Part shown: positions 11,599 through 22,855 of the stretch, piece after piece
Position numbering within the stretch: the first letter of the stretch is position 1
Layout of the letters: every line of letters begins with the position of its first letter
NCBI GenBank assembly: GCA_036186865.1
Contig: AP025062.1
Location: forward strand, 12,896,940 to 12,960,939
Length of the DNA stretch: 64,000 bases
Reading direction: 5' to 3'
From: Eustoma russellianum
Lineage: Eukaryota > Streptophyta > Magnoliopsida > Gentianales > Gentianaceae
Translations under genes and position numbers: made by a program
Notes under the pieces: generated by a model
Seen by the model: only the letters and a program-made list of their open reading frames with translations
What the model was told of the DNA's origin: nothing
Database searches by the model: none

Positions 11599-12411
11599 TT
11601 ATTTATCTTTATCAATCTCACCAAATTCATTAAACTTTACATGAACAGATTCTATGATTTGTCTAGTGAGAGGATCATAATATCTATATGCTTTTGAATT
11701 TATAGAATAGCCAACAAAAATGCATTCAATTGATTTGGATTCAAATTTATCTAAATTATCTTTTGTATTTAAAACAAAACATTTGCATCCAAACACACGA
11801 AAATAGTCAATCTTAGGAATGCGATCATTCAATATCTCATAAGGCGTCTTGTTTATTTTCTTTCTAATAGACAAGCGATTTACTATGTAGCATGCACAAT
11901 TTACGGCTTCCACCCACAAAAATCTAGGCAATTTATTTTCGCATAACATAGTCCTAGCAATTTCTTGTAATGTTTGATTCTTTCTTTCTACTACTCCATT
12001 TAATTCTGGAGTTCTAGGTGGCGAAAACTCATGCTTGATTCCTTTTTCTTCGCAAAATGAAATCATATCCTTGTTTTTAAATTCACCGCCTCTATCGCTT
12101 CTTATCTTTTTCACATTGACACCGTATTGATTTTCAAGTTGTTTGATTAATTTTGCAATCTCAATGGCACTATCATCCTTATGTGCAAGAAATAAAGTCC
12201 ATGTATAACGAGAAAAATCATCAACAATCACGCATGCATAGTGGTGCCCACCAAAGCTTGTAGTGCGACTAGGACCAAACAAATCAATGTGTAATAGTTC
12301 TAAGACTCTAGTCGTGCTTATTTCATTCTTAGGCTTAAGTGACTCACGTGTCTGTTTGCCTTTTATGCAAGATTCACACAACTGAAAGTTGTCTAAATCA
12401 AGTGTAGGCAA
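11599..12411 (-). pseudogene. Copia integrase
   Basis: 270 residues starting inside the GAG-pre-integrase region (LCESCIKGKQ near residue 11) followed by the DDE integrase core: Asp 43 in LLHIDLFGP, Asp 106 in IRSDRGGEF and Glu 142 in NGVVERKNQTL, with the 35-residue D-E spacing typical of retroviral integrases. The tail VFGCKCFVLN is also typical of copia. Upstream, the same frame continues through stops at about 12434 and 12566. Downstream, a TAA near 11598 separates it from RT. In the intact family it inserts the cDNA into the genome. It could not be produced as a fusion here. Confidence 0.93.
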
Positions 12412-13235
12412 TCCTCGTACTAGGTTCTTTCATTGGAGTTTTTCTAGTGTGGAAATGCCAATGTGTCCTAAACGTCTATGCCATAAATTTACATTAGGTT
12501 CGTTTGACATAAAGCACTTAACTTTAGCGTCTACCATATCATCCATAGAAAGCGTAAAGATGTTACCTCCTCATTTTTCTTTTAAAATGGTTTCTCCATT
12601 TTTATTTATTATATTACAATAAGGGTTAGTGAAACACACATCAAAGCCATTGTCAATAAGTTGAGAAATACTAAGAAGATTGTAAGATAAGTTGCTTACC
12701 AAATAGACGTTGGAGATTTGAAGAGTGCTTGGATTTCCTATCGTACCTTTTCCGATGATCTTGCCTTCGTTGTTGTCTCAAAAGGTCACGGATCCGCCTT
12801 TTGTGACCTTTTTTAATTTTGTGAACAAGCTCGGGTCATCCGTCATGTGCCTCGAGCAGCCACTGTCAAGGAACCACTTTATAGTTGTATCTTTTGATGT
12901 GTGGACTCCCTGCAATGTCCAAAAATGATTTAGGTACCCTTTTAACTTTGGGTCCTTGCGAGTTAGTTAATCACCTCTTGGTAAAAGTACCTTTCAGTAC
13001 CCATACTTGGGTGATCCTTCTCGGTCTAGCAAATGGCAAGAATGTAGATGAAGGTGCATATAGTAGACATGTGGTGAATGCACTTTGGGCCTTCGGCCAA
13101 GGACTCCCTTATACTCATTGTATGTAGGACGTTTTTGATATGTCCTTGTGTTTGTGTGCGTAGTGCGTGGATGAAATGAATGCCGTGTATGCATCACTCT
13201 TTTCTTTTCATATCTATATGGTACAAAATTGTATT
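12412..13235 (-). pseudogene. Copia protease and GAG-pre-integrase region, broken
   Basis: The minus strand reads KWFLDSGCSRHMTDDPS near 12880, the aspartic-protease DSG motif of copia elements. Then come FGDNNEGKI, SNLSYNLLSISQLIDNG and LWHRRLGHIG, the usual lead into the pre-integrase zinc region. Two in-frame TGA stops are visible (about 12566 and 12434), and the gag frame is left by a frameshift near 13240. The protease would normally cut the polyprotein. With these lesions it is inactive. Confidence 0.85.
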
Positions 13236-14886
13236 TCAATGATATGAGGAGGAAGTGGGGCGTGAGGAAGGGAGAGGTCTTTGCGTCATCTTAGACGTCG
13301 TTTTTGGCTTTGGGGTGTCTACTTTCTTAGACACAACGAACTTAGTTGGTTTGGTGGATGCTTCATTTGTCTCAACATATCCCAAACCTGTTTTGTCACT
13401 ATCATGCTTTTGTGATAAGACAATACGATGCAGCATGTCAGATCCCGTATCAAATTGTTTCATCATTTTCTCTAAGTCTGTATTCCTTGATTTCAAACTT
13501 GAAATCTCGGATTTCATTTCATTATTTTGAGTGGTTAATGATGAAATCTCTGTCTTTAATGCATTAATGATGCATGATGACTCTTCTTTAGAATCGTTTA
13601 ATTGAGGGAGAAGATTTTTGTTAGAAGATTCTAACATCTTCTTGTCTTCAATTAATCGCTTCTTTTCTTTAGCGAGAGTCTTTGTGAATTTATGCAATTC
13701 TAAATACTGACTAAAAAGATCATCATAAGAAGGCTCAGAGTCAGAATCAGAATCGGATGATACCTCATTAGATGCTTTGGACACAAAGCATACTTGTGCA
13801 GTCTCTTCTTCGGTTTCAGTCTCGGAATCCGTTGTATCACTCCAAGTGGAGGATTTTAGAGCACGTTTCCTTTGCTTGGGTTCTGAGACGAGTCTATTCT
13901 TGTTCCGTTCCTTGTCAGGGTATTTATTTGTTTGCTTTTCTTTATTGGGGCAGTCATATGATAAATGTCCAAGTTTGCCACATTCATAACATTTAATATC
14001 TTTATCATTTGTCTTGTTCTTATTTCTTTTTGTTGTAGTACCCTTATTTTTGTTTCTAAATGACCTTCTCATAAATTTTCTTAAACCTTTAGCCAATAGA
14101 ATTAGGTCATCGTTGTCCGATTCAGAATCACTATCATCTACGTGATCGGAAGAAGTAGAGACGTATTCATTTGATTTAAAAGCAATAGCTTTTCCTAGTT
14201 TAGATGATTCCGATTTCCGTATGGTGAGTTTATTCTCATAAACCTTAAGTGATCCAATTAACTCTTCCATCTTTATTGAGTTCGTTTCTTTGCTTTCTTC
14301 TATTGCGGTTACTTTAGGGTCCCACTCTGATGGAAGGCTTCGCAAGACTTTCTGTACTTTCCTGCATGGTAAAGGCTTTACCAAGAGACTCAAGAGAATT
14401 GTAGATGTTAGTCAAACGAAGATCCATATCAACAATAGATTCATTAGGCAATAATTTAAACGACTCAAGTGTGGACATAAGCATGTTTATCTTAGACTCT
14501 TTTACTTGACTCGTGCCTTCATGTTTCATTTCGAGTATTCTCTACATTTCTTGTGCACTAGAACAGTTTGAGACATAACTAGACTCACTCTTACTTAAAC
14601 CATTTAAGAGTAATTGCATAGCTTTAGCATTCATGCTAAGTTTCTTTTTGTCATCACTTGTATATTCTTGTCTAGGTTTAACAACTTCTAATGTGACTCC
14701 GTCTACGGTGGATAACTTAGATGGAACAAAAGGACCATCTTCTATAATCGACCAAAGATCAATGTCTATTTCCATAAGAAAAAGCTTCATTCTTAGTTTC
14801 CATTGAATGAAAGACTCACCGTCAAAAAGAGGAGGCCATTGGCTCGACATACCTTCTTGCTCGGTTTTGAGATTTGTGGTTGCCAT
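13236..14886 (-). pseudogene. Copia gag with zinc knuckle and coiled coil
   Basis: Begins with MATTNLKTEQEG at 14886, then FDGESFIQWKLRMKLFL, a typical copia capsid start. A TAG interrupts at about 14539 and a frameshift occurs near 14380, after which a 385-residue frame continues to 13236. That frame holds LRSLPSEWDPKVTAIEE, a CCHC zinc knuckle (C135, C138, H143, C148: CYECGKLGHLSYDC), an acidic Ser/Asp run and a long coiled-coil stretch (LKTEISSLTTQNNEMKSEI). The long tail after the knuckle is characteristic of SIRE/Maximus gag. In working elements gag builds the particle and packages RNA. This copy cannot be translated in one piece. Confidence 0.92.
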
Positions 14887-14926
14887 CTCACTGAATCGTT
14901 GGATCCTTTGAAGTGAGTGTTCCTGC

Positions 14927-14938
14927 GCTCTGATACCA
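14927..14938 (-). other. Primer-binding site of the SIRE-like copia
   Basis: TGGTATCAGAGC on the minus strand, two bases inside the LTR starting at 14941; complement of initiator Met tRNA. Confidence 0.92.
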
Positions 14939-14940
14939 CT

Positions 14941-17900
14941 TGTAGGATCTGCAAGGCACCACTAGAAGGAGGGGTTGAATAGTTGATGCGGAAAGTGTGG
15001 TTTTTAAAATTGTTTTGACTCAAGAATTCAACTTCTGAAAACAGATTCTGTTTTCAGGACCAGTTTTAAAACGTTTTTTAAAACTAGGTTGTAGGTCTTC
15101 AAAAATTCTGAAATTTTGAGAGGACTTAGCCTCCAACGTTATGAGTGTCTCCTAAAAATTTCAGATTTAAATTCAACCTTTAACCCCTTCAAAAATCGTT
15201 GGTGGTCAGATTGCGCGAATCTGCCAGAAACGGTAGACTATTTTGAGAAATTTATTCCTATTTGTACTTAACCCCTAATGCTCTGAAATTTTAACCACTA
15301 ACCCCTTATATGTTGTATTTAAATGGGTTGAAAAAGTTTTGAAAAATTCTTTCGGGAAGTTAGTCAAATACACTCAAAGTCTCAACCTTTGCAAGCCTGA
15401 AAATCAGACTGCACTAGTCTCAGAACTTTGGATGTTTGATTGACATATACTTATCCAAAAAAGTTGAAACTTGTGCCCAATTAACCCTAAGACGTGTGAC
15501 TAAGTTTTTGGAAAGTTTCGTAATTTTTGAAAAATGTTTGCTATTTTTACGAACGTAATCAAAAAGAGTAAACAGTGCTGAAACAGAATATAAGTGCTGA
15601 AAGTAAATGACACCGAGAATTTTATACTGGTTTGGTTATAAACAACCTACTCCAGTCTTCGAGGAACACCTTCCTCGGTTCACACTAGTCACACAAAACA
15701 AATACACCTTACCACTGGGTTGATGGAGTTACACACCAACTCCAACTCTTTACAAACCTTGTATGATGAATACAATTACACACGAACACCACCACCTTGC
15801 AAGAATGAAGATTGATCACACCTTGATCAATCTTTTACAAAGATAGAGAATGTGTGGTGGTCTAAGATAAGCCTATTCAAGAATATGAATGTAAGTACAA
15901 TAGGCTTTTAGAAGAAAGAAAGAAATAGAGTGTAGAAGAAGAGAGCTAGGCGTTTTTATCACTTGAATTTGCAATGCTTGTTCTTGTCTTTGTTTTGCTC
16001 TTCTTTCTTTCCATTTATCCACTATGGCCGTCCCCCCTTAGGTCCTTCTCTTCTTGAAAATTGTCTTCTAAGTCCTTTGGAGAATGTGTGGCATCATTGT
16101 GACATGATCTTGCTTACTTGGCACCTTCTCATTGGATGATCATTTAACCTTTGCTTACTTGGCACTCATTGATTAGTTGAATGTTGTCATCATTTGATGA
16201 CTTGGAAAATCTGAGAATTCCACTAAAACCATGTGCCAAAATCATCATATAATTGTTTCCATAACTCATAAGATTATCACCCAAATCAAGCAAGATAATT
16301 TCTCCACAAAATTGATGAAAATTTCGGCCGTAAAGGATACTTGACATGCTGAAATTTCAGCATGTGATACATGGAGATATAATTCAAATTATTTCAAAAT
16401 TTTCATTGATTTTTCTTTTAAAATAAATTACCAATGAGTAGCAAATATTCTCATCATTTTTGGAAATGAAATTGGACACTAATATGACCACAAAATCGGC
16501 CAAGGTGCATACACACACATGCTGAAATTTTTCAGCGTGCGTGATATTCAAGATATCACACTTTATGACTTTATATCTTATTCAAATTACTTCCAATTCT
16601 TCTTCCAATTGATCACATGTTTCAAGACACAAAATATATGCTCATTTAAGGTGAAAATCGGCCACCCTAGTATCCACATGCTGAAATTTTCAGCATGTGT
16701 TTCAAATGAGATAAAATTTGAAACATTACCTTTTGTAGCTTCTTTCTTTAAATCACCAACATTGTATGATTGATTCTTGACCAATCAATATGCCAACAAG
16801 GCTCCACATATGCTTCATCTCAGCTGTATAGGAGTGTATGACAAGTATATGCATGTGCTGAATTTTATTTTTGCAAACTTTGTAAAATAGTGCACATTTA
16901 ATAATACACACATGTTATATTCTAATCAGCCCTTAATTTAATTCTCTAGAACACATTAAGATGTATGACATATGTAAAAAGTGTCTATATACGTGTCGTA
17001 TGATGTGCCAAAAATGTTGCATGTGTTGTGTACGTAGAAAACCGAATTTTCGATGTTTATCGATTACCCGATTTTTCTCTAATTCAATTCCAACTTTTTG
17101 CACATGTTATACATATATTATGTTATACATAATATACATAATATAAACTTTAATTTTCAGCACTTGGCTGGTCTAAAGTGGCGCCATTTACATGTGACAA
17201 AATTGAATTTGGAATCTCCATAATTTGGCCTTAATGTGGGGTGATTTGTGTGTGCCAACATGGAATGATTCTATGACTGGAAATAACATCATAGCCACGA
17301 AAATAATAGTGATTTTTGAGGTGTAGGGGCTGGCCATCTATTTATGGCAAGTACGTGACACGTTGGCGAAGTTTCAGTATTCGCCCCTACGACAATTTTT
17401 GGTTTAGAACCTTTTAACATTTCGTATTTAATTTGTCATCACCATGACATATATCATATGTTATAAGACCTGAATATACTCATAAATATGAGTTAAGTAT
17501 GGTGGTGTGACATTAACGTACGTACGTAAAATATATAACGTGTCGGTAGTACGTTGGAATACATGTGTATGTGCCTTTTTAAAAAAATCTGAAAATATAT
17601 ATTTTTGTACATGTATATATGCGTGTATATTGATGATAAAGGGAGGATGAGACTTTCCTTTCTTAGTCTTGTTGCCTTTGTGCCTTGTCCAAATGTAGCT
17701 TCCTTTAATGAACTACTAAATTTAATTAATTAAGTACTTCACTTAATGAACTAGTTTAGTTCATTAATGGTGGCACCTGAAAATAGTATAAACACAACAA
17801 ATGTTCGCCATTTGATGTAAGCTTTAAAGCTTCATGGCTTGTTAGTACGACAACATTATATATGAATTATATAAGGCAAGTAACATGCAATATATCATGC

Positions 17901-17976
17901 ACATTTATGTCATGCTCGTTTTTATGCACATTTAAATCATATATTTTGAAATCACTCAAACTCCCTTTTCTCTACA
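14941..17976 (-). repeat. 5' LTR of the SIRE-like copia
   Basis: 3036 bp. It keeps the segment at about 15487-15671 that the other LTR has lost. Three palindromes at 16344-16365, 16513-16542 and 16675-16699 match those of the 3' LTR, the first being perfect here. Confidence 0.93.
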
Positions 17977-20900
17977 AACACTTAATGCATCAAGATCATA
18001 ACTTAAACAAAATCGTTATTTAATAAAGATTATAATAATAAAAGAGTGTAACTCGCATCCATTCATAACATAACAAGATTCATCACTTAATGAGGTCATA
18101 CTTAGGATCTACAGGGTCATAACAACTTAATCTAAGTATCATGTGTCACTACTCAATGACTCCATAAACGTGACATGCATGCATATGTACGTGTGATGCA
18201 TTAAGATAAAAATGAGAATATGATTTTTCATGCTTTTCTTTCAAATCATCATCGTCAGAAAACAACAGAGTGTTCAGATCTATCTTCCCGGATCTGAGGC
18301 GGTAACGTTTCCCCTTCGAATCTATTATTCCCGGATTCGGAACGGTAGCATCATCACTTATCGGGTCTATTCTCTCTGGGCCCGAACGGTCATTATCAGG
18401 TCTATTCTCTCCGGGCCTGAACGGTCATATCATCAGATCCATTAACCCGGATCTGGGCGGGTTCATACTGGCCAGGCACATACACACACACGGTACCGGT
18501 GGGGAAGCGTTCTTTTAAAACAGGATCATCTCTTTTTTTTTAAAAAACGCTTTTCATCTTTCTTTAGCATAAAAAAATGCCATAAATCATGTAATTACGA
18601 CGATGCAATGCATGACATGTAGTATGCAAACCATGGCGTAACGCGTTACAGATACATATATGTACGTTTCGTCACTATGCTGGAAAATTTCCAGCTTAGT
18701 GGCACCAACTTTTCCTTAGTGATTTCTCTTTAAAATAATTATTTTAAGCTAAGTGGTTCACATGTACTCCTTCATATATGTCTTAAATGGTTGCCATGAA
18801 AGTTTTGCGGAATTACCATATCGATAGGGGGGGTCATTTATTCTTTTCATAAAGCGGATACAAACTGAATTCTGAAATGACCAATTTCACTATAAAATTT
18901 ATTGTGACCAAACCATGAGTCCTTTTTCGAAAATTCCAACTCTCCAGCTTAACAAACACATTGGACTGGCATATTACCAAAATTTAGCCCAATTGTATTT
19001 TTCTATGGTCCAATTCCAGATCATGCAACACGCCACACCAAATATGTCAGTCCAGCGAATTTCAGCCTGACCCATTTCACTATGAAATTCATTAAAAATA
19101 CACCGTAACTCATTTTGTCGAAATTCCAACTCTTACCTTTAATTCATTCATAGGGTTAGTGTCATACCAAAAATTAGCTAATTTGTAAACTTCTAAGGTC
19201 CATTTCTGGGCTACTCAACGAGTTACTTAAATTCTGTCCAGTGCAGTATTCTCAGCAGGACCAACTTTACTAGAAAATTTATTGAAAATAAACCGTAGCC
19301 CCTTTTAACGAAATTCAAACTCTCACATCTAACATGCATATAAAACTAGTGTCATACCAAAAATCAACTAAATTGAAAGTTCCTAAGGTCTCTTTTCAGG
19401 TTTCACAAAATAGCCCAAAATTCTGTTCTGTTCCAGTAATTTTCAGATTTGGTCATGTTTCATTACTAAATGGCCTTAACTTGCATTGTTGGCCATAAAC
19501 CCTTTATTAAACTTCAAACTTACTCTTTTATGGGAAATTTTACAAATTCAACACGCTACAACATCATACGCAAACCCCTTACAAAATAGTTTGTACATGC
19601 ATCATTCTTTGGTCAAGCACGCCACATTTCCACTAGTTCGACCTTAACAACAATTATGGTGCATACACACCCTAGTCACCACAGCCCATTTTCGGTACAT
19701 GCATGGCAAAATAGTGTATTCACAAGGAACATGTTAGACTTAACACACTAAAGCATAACTTTGTCTCCAATTTACCACATGATTTATCATTTCATGCCAA
19801 AACCACCCCTATTTCCTTAACCCTCTCCACCGTGTGCCCTTTTCATGGAAAAGAAAAGATCTTTAGCATGTTCAACTTACATTAACATATAATGGTGCAT
19901 AAAAACCACAAAGATTCATCTTTAAGCAAAGACCCACACCTACACACCATTTGGCCCCTAGGCCGAAAGTTTAGGCATCAAAACTTAGCACATCACAACT
20001 AAGATTAAATCTTAAGTTTGTCTAGCCATTCATGCAAACACTCTAACATTCAAGCGACAAAGAGTATAGTGTACTTGCCTTTGTAGTCTTTGCACCTTGC
20101 TTGAGCTTGTTGACACAAGAAGTACTTCCTCCTTTCTTTTCCTATCACACACGGTTTAGGGCATTTGTTAGCCATCCTTTAGATTATATAATACAACTTA
20201 GAGGAGGAAATGGAGGGTCTTACCATTTGCACCTTGGATGGATGGAGAACAATCCACTCTTGCTAAGGCACTATCTTGGTTTGGTGTTTTGAAAACCTTC
20301 GCCTAAGCCATGGGGTTCACGGTTTTGGTCAATGAAGTGATGCTATGTAAACTTTATCCCTTCAAATGTAACTTCCTAAGGATTGTGAGGGGTGATCTTA
20401 CCTAGATAACCTTGAGGTTGAAGAAGTCTTGGACTCCTCTTAGCCCTCATTCCCGCCGGTTCTTTGAGAGGAGAGGAAGGATCACTTCCTATTTGAAATA
20501 GCCTCTTGAGTATCTTTCATTTAAGTGGATAGGGGAAAGATCTTTTCTTGTAGCAACGAAGGAATTAACTCCCTTCCCTTAGTTATGCAGCCGGCGGTTC
20601 TTTCATGGGGGAGAGGGAGAGACACTCTTTAATGACAATCATCATGCATCCCACTATATTGCTCATTTAAGGTCCCTTAATAGTCTTGAATATAATGGCT
20701 TACCCCCTAATGCCTTATAGCCGAAACACACATATATTCCATGTATATACATTTCCCTCAATAACGCATGTACGTATATGTTTGTATATGTATATATATA
20801 TATCTATCTTATATCTCCATCATTTAAGTGTACTTTTCATAAACAATATCCATTTGGCTGCACTTTCATACATTTGACCGATATATATATATATACACGT

Positions 20901-21239
20901 ACATATATCCAACCAATATTTCTCATAATTCTTATCCATAAGTGTATAGCTATATATATTCGTATATATATATATATACGCATACACACCCATGTATATA
21001 TCTATATTTCCTTTTAAAATAAGCCATAAACCTTAAAAGAAGTACATATTATATCAGGAAATGCTAAGTGGATGCGTATACACCCATATACATATATATT
21101 TAATTGTATAGGTGTGTATATGAATACATATAACGTACTCCTCTGAAAATCATTCTATGGCCATATATATATGCCTAGATCCGTATATATATATATATGT
21201 ATATATATATGTATGTATGTATATATATATGTATGTATA
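17977..21239 (-). repeat. 5' LTR of the GAG-only element, part 2
   Basis: Opens with the second AACAC copy (17977-17981) and continues the LTR text of 717-3905: 35-bp-type array at 18272-18465, about 190-bp tandem units at about 18885-19460, then the CATATATA simple sequence. It is interrupted by LINE B near 21240 within the TA-rich tract. Confidence 0.92.
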
Positions 21240-21418
21240 TATTGGAAGAATATATATACCTATACGGTGATCCCTGCATCCAGCGATTCCTCGGCGGCAG
21301 TAGCCGCCGCCTCCTCTTGATTTGGCCGCTGACTTCAGGCCACTGCCGGCGATCCCATCTCCTTCACCCTAATCCACGCTAAAGCTATCTTCTTTTCCCA
21401 TTTTTCACATCCAACGCT

Positions 21419-22279
21419 ATGACGGCTACACCATCTTTTGCTGCAGTCGTGGCCGGATCCGCATTACATCCGATCTCCATCTCGCCGAAGACAGCCACAC
21501 GCTACAAAGGTATTCCATTGGTTTCTTTCCTTGATTCGGAAATTGACGCTCTTGCTGCTCCTTTTCGATACTCCTTAGTTGGCACTTTTTGGTATGGTCG
21601 TCCCCCATTAAAGGTTATACGTGAGGTTTTTGAGAAGATTGGATTTCATCACGATCTTCGAATTACTCTGATCGATCAAACACATATTTTGATGATTTTT
21701 AACAATGAGGCAGATTACTTACGATGCTTTTATCGTCGCTCTTGGCATATTTCTGGTTATGACATGCGGGTTACGAAGTGGACTGTTGATTTTGATCCCT
21801 CAGCAGATGTCCCTATAGTGCCGGTTTGGGTTGCCCTACCTGCGCTACCTATACATCTTCATCAGCAGGAGGCTTTATTCGAAATCGTTCGCCCCATTGG
21901 ATTACCGATCAAACTGGATGTCGCCACCTCTAAGGGCCTACGGCCGTCAGTAGCTCTTGTGTGTGTCGAGATTGATGTATCTCAGGACTTACCACAAAAA
22001 ATATATCTGCAAGCAAAAGGCCGTTTAATTTTGCAAACAATTGTTTATGAAGATTTGTCCTTGTTCTGCACTGACTGCAGACGACTAGGGCACGCGCTGC
22101 CTGATTGCCCAGCCAAAGGAGGGTCTAGTATTCCACCGCCACCTCCTCCGCCTCCCCCAGTTCGCAAGCCCACGACGCGTTGGACCCCAGTCAAGCGTAA
22201 ACCGGCTGGGCATTCTTTGGTGCAGGATGATGGAATATCCGAGGCATGCATGCCTCTTTGCCCCGGCTACATGGTTTGA
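21419..22279 (+). pseudogene. LINE B ORF1, nucleic-acid-binding protein, truncated
   Basis: 286 residues from ATG at 21419. The N-terminal half resembles the DUF4283 domain of plant LINE ORF1 (FWYGRPPLKVIREVFEKI near residue 57; MRVTKWTVDFDP near 116; VPVWVALPALP near 134). A CCHC knuckle follows (C217, C220, H225, C230: CTDCRRLGHALPDC), then a run of nine prolines. It binds LINE RNA in the family. The last roughly 13 residues derive from a junction with the ORF2 endonuclease out of frame: from 22261, another frame gives PRLHGLIREHNLALLALIEPK. So the C-terminus of ORF1 and the start of ORF2 have been deleted, as comparison with LINE C (39470-39990) shows. Confidence 0.88.
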
Positions 22280-22855
22280 TTCGAGAACATAATTTAGCTT
22301 TACTTGCTTTGATTGAACCTAAGCATGCTCCATCACATATTACGAGATATGGCTTAAGTCTTGGTTTCTCACAGTCTTATGTTTCGTAGTTAGCGGATAT
22401 TTGGTTTTTTTGGCGGTATAATGAGTTCAGTTTGCTTGACATGCAGGACAAGGATCAAGTGATCCATATTACATTACAGTCGCGATCGTTGCAGTATGTT
22501 TTTGTACTTTCATTGGTCTATGCTAAACATACACCCTCTCAGTGTCATGAGCTTTGGCAATCTTTGTCTTAATTCAATGCAACATTGCAATTGCCCTGGC
22601 TTGTGGGCGGTGATTTTAATACATTTAGATCTCTGGACGATCACAGTGGTAGATCCACACCATCTTTGACAGCTTTATAGGATTTTAATTAGTGTATCCA
22701 AGACTGTTCTCTTATGGCCCCCCTATCACGGCACTCAGTTTACATGGGCGGATGGCAGGGGTCTTGGCCGAGTTCAACGACGATTAGACTGGATTTTTGT
22801 CAACTCCGCGTTTCAAGATAAGTTTGAAAATTTACAGTTAACTCATTTTCCTCTG
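22261..22855 (+). pseudogene. LINE B ORF2 apurinic-type endonuclease, broken
   Basis: Frame 22261 reads LALLALIEPKHAPS, then PWLVGGDFNTFRSLDD, the GGDFN motif of the endonuclease/exonuclease/phosphatase fold. Stops occur within it (SYVS-stop-LADIW, SLS-stop-FNAT, two in LQDFNQCIQ). A frameshift near 22710 then moves to the frame of TWADGRGLGRV and DWIFVN, ending with the SDHTPL motif at 22863. The N-terminal WNVRGL motif is missing. Family role: nicking target DNA for target-primed reverse transcription. Confidence 0.85.

Larger units (their letters stand above)
6745..17976 (-). mobile_element. Ty1-copia element, SIRE/Maximus-like, complete but dead
   Basis: An 11.2-kb element inserted in the right LTR of the GAG-only element, with AACAC on both sides and LTRs starting TGTAGGATCTGCAAG and ending TCTCTACA. 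Orientation is minus: primer site at 14927-14938, purine tract at 9596-9608. Domain order on the minus strand is gag, protease, integrase, RT, RNase H, which defines Ty1-copia. The long LTRs (2.85 and 3.04 kb), a long gag tail with Ser/Asp/Glu-rich and coiled-coil sequence, and the pol motifs fit the SIRE/Maximus lineage. The polyprotein has several stops and at least two frameshifts, so the element cannot encode its own functions. The two LTRs have diverged by scattered substitutions plus one indel of about 185 bp. Confidence 0.93.

Noticed and set aside
22045..22251. Glycine-rich minus-strand frame opposite LINE B ORF1
   Set aside because: It is the complement of the proline run in ORF1, a shadow frame.
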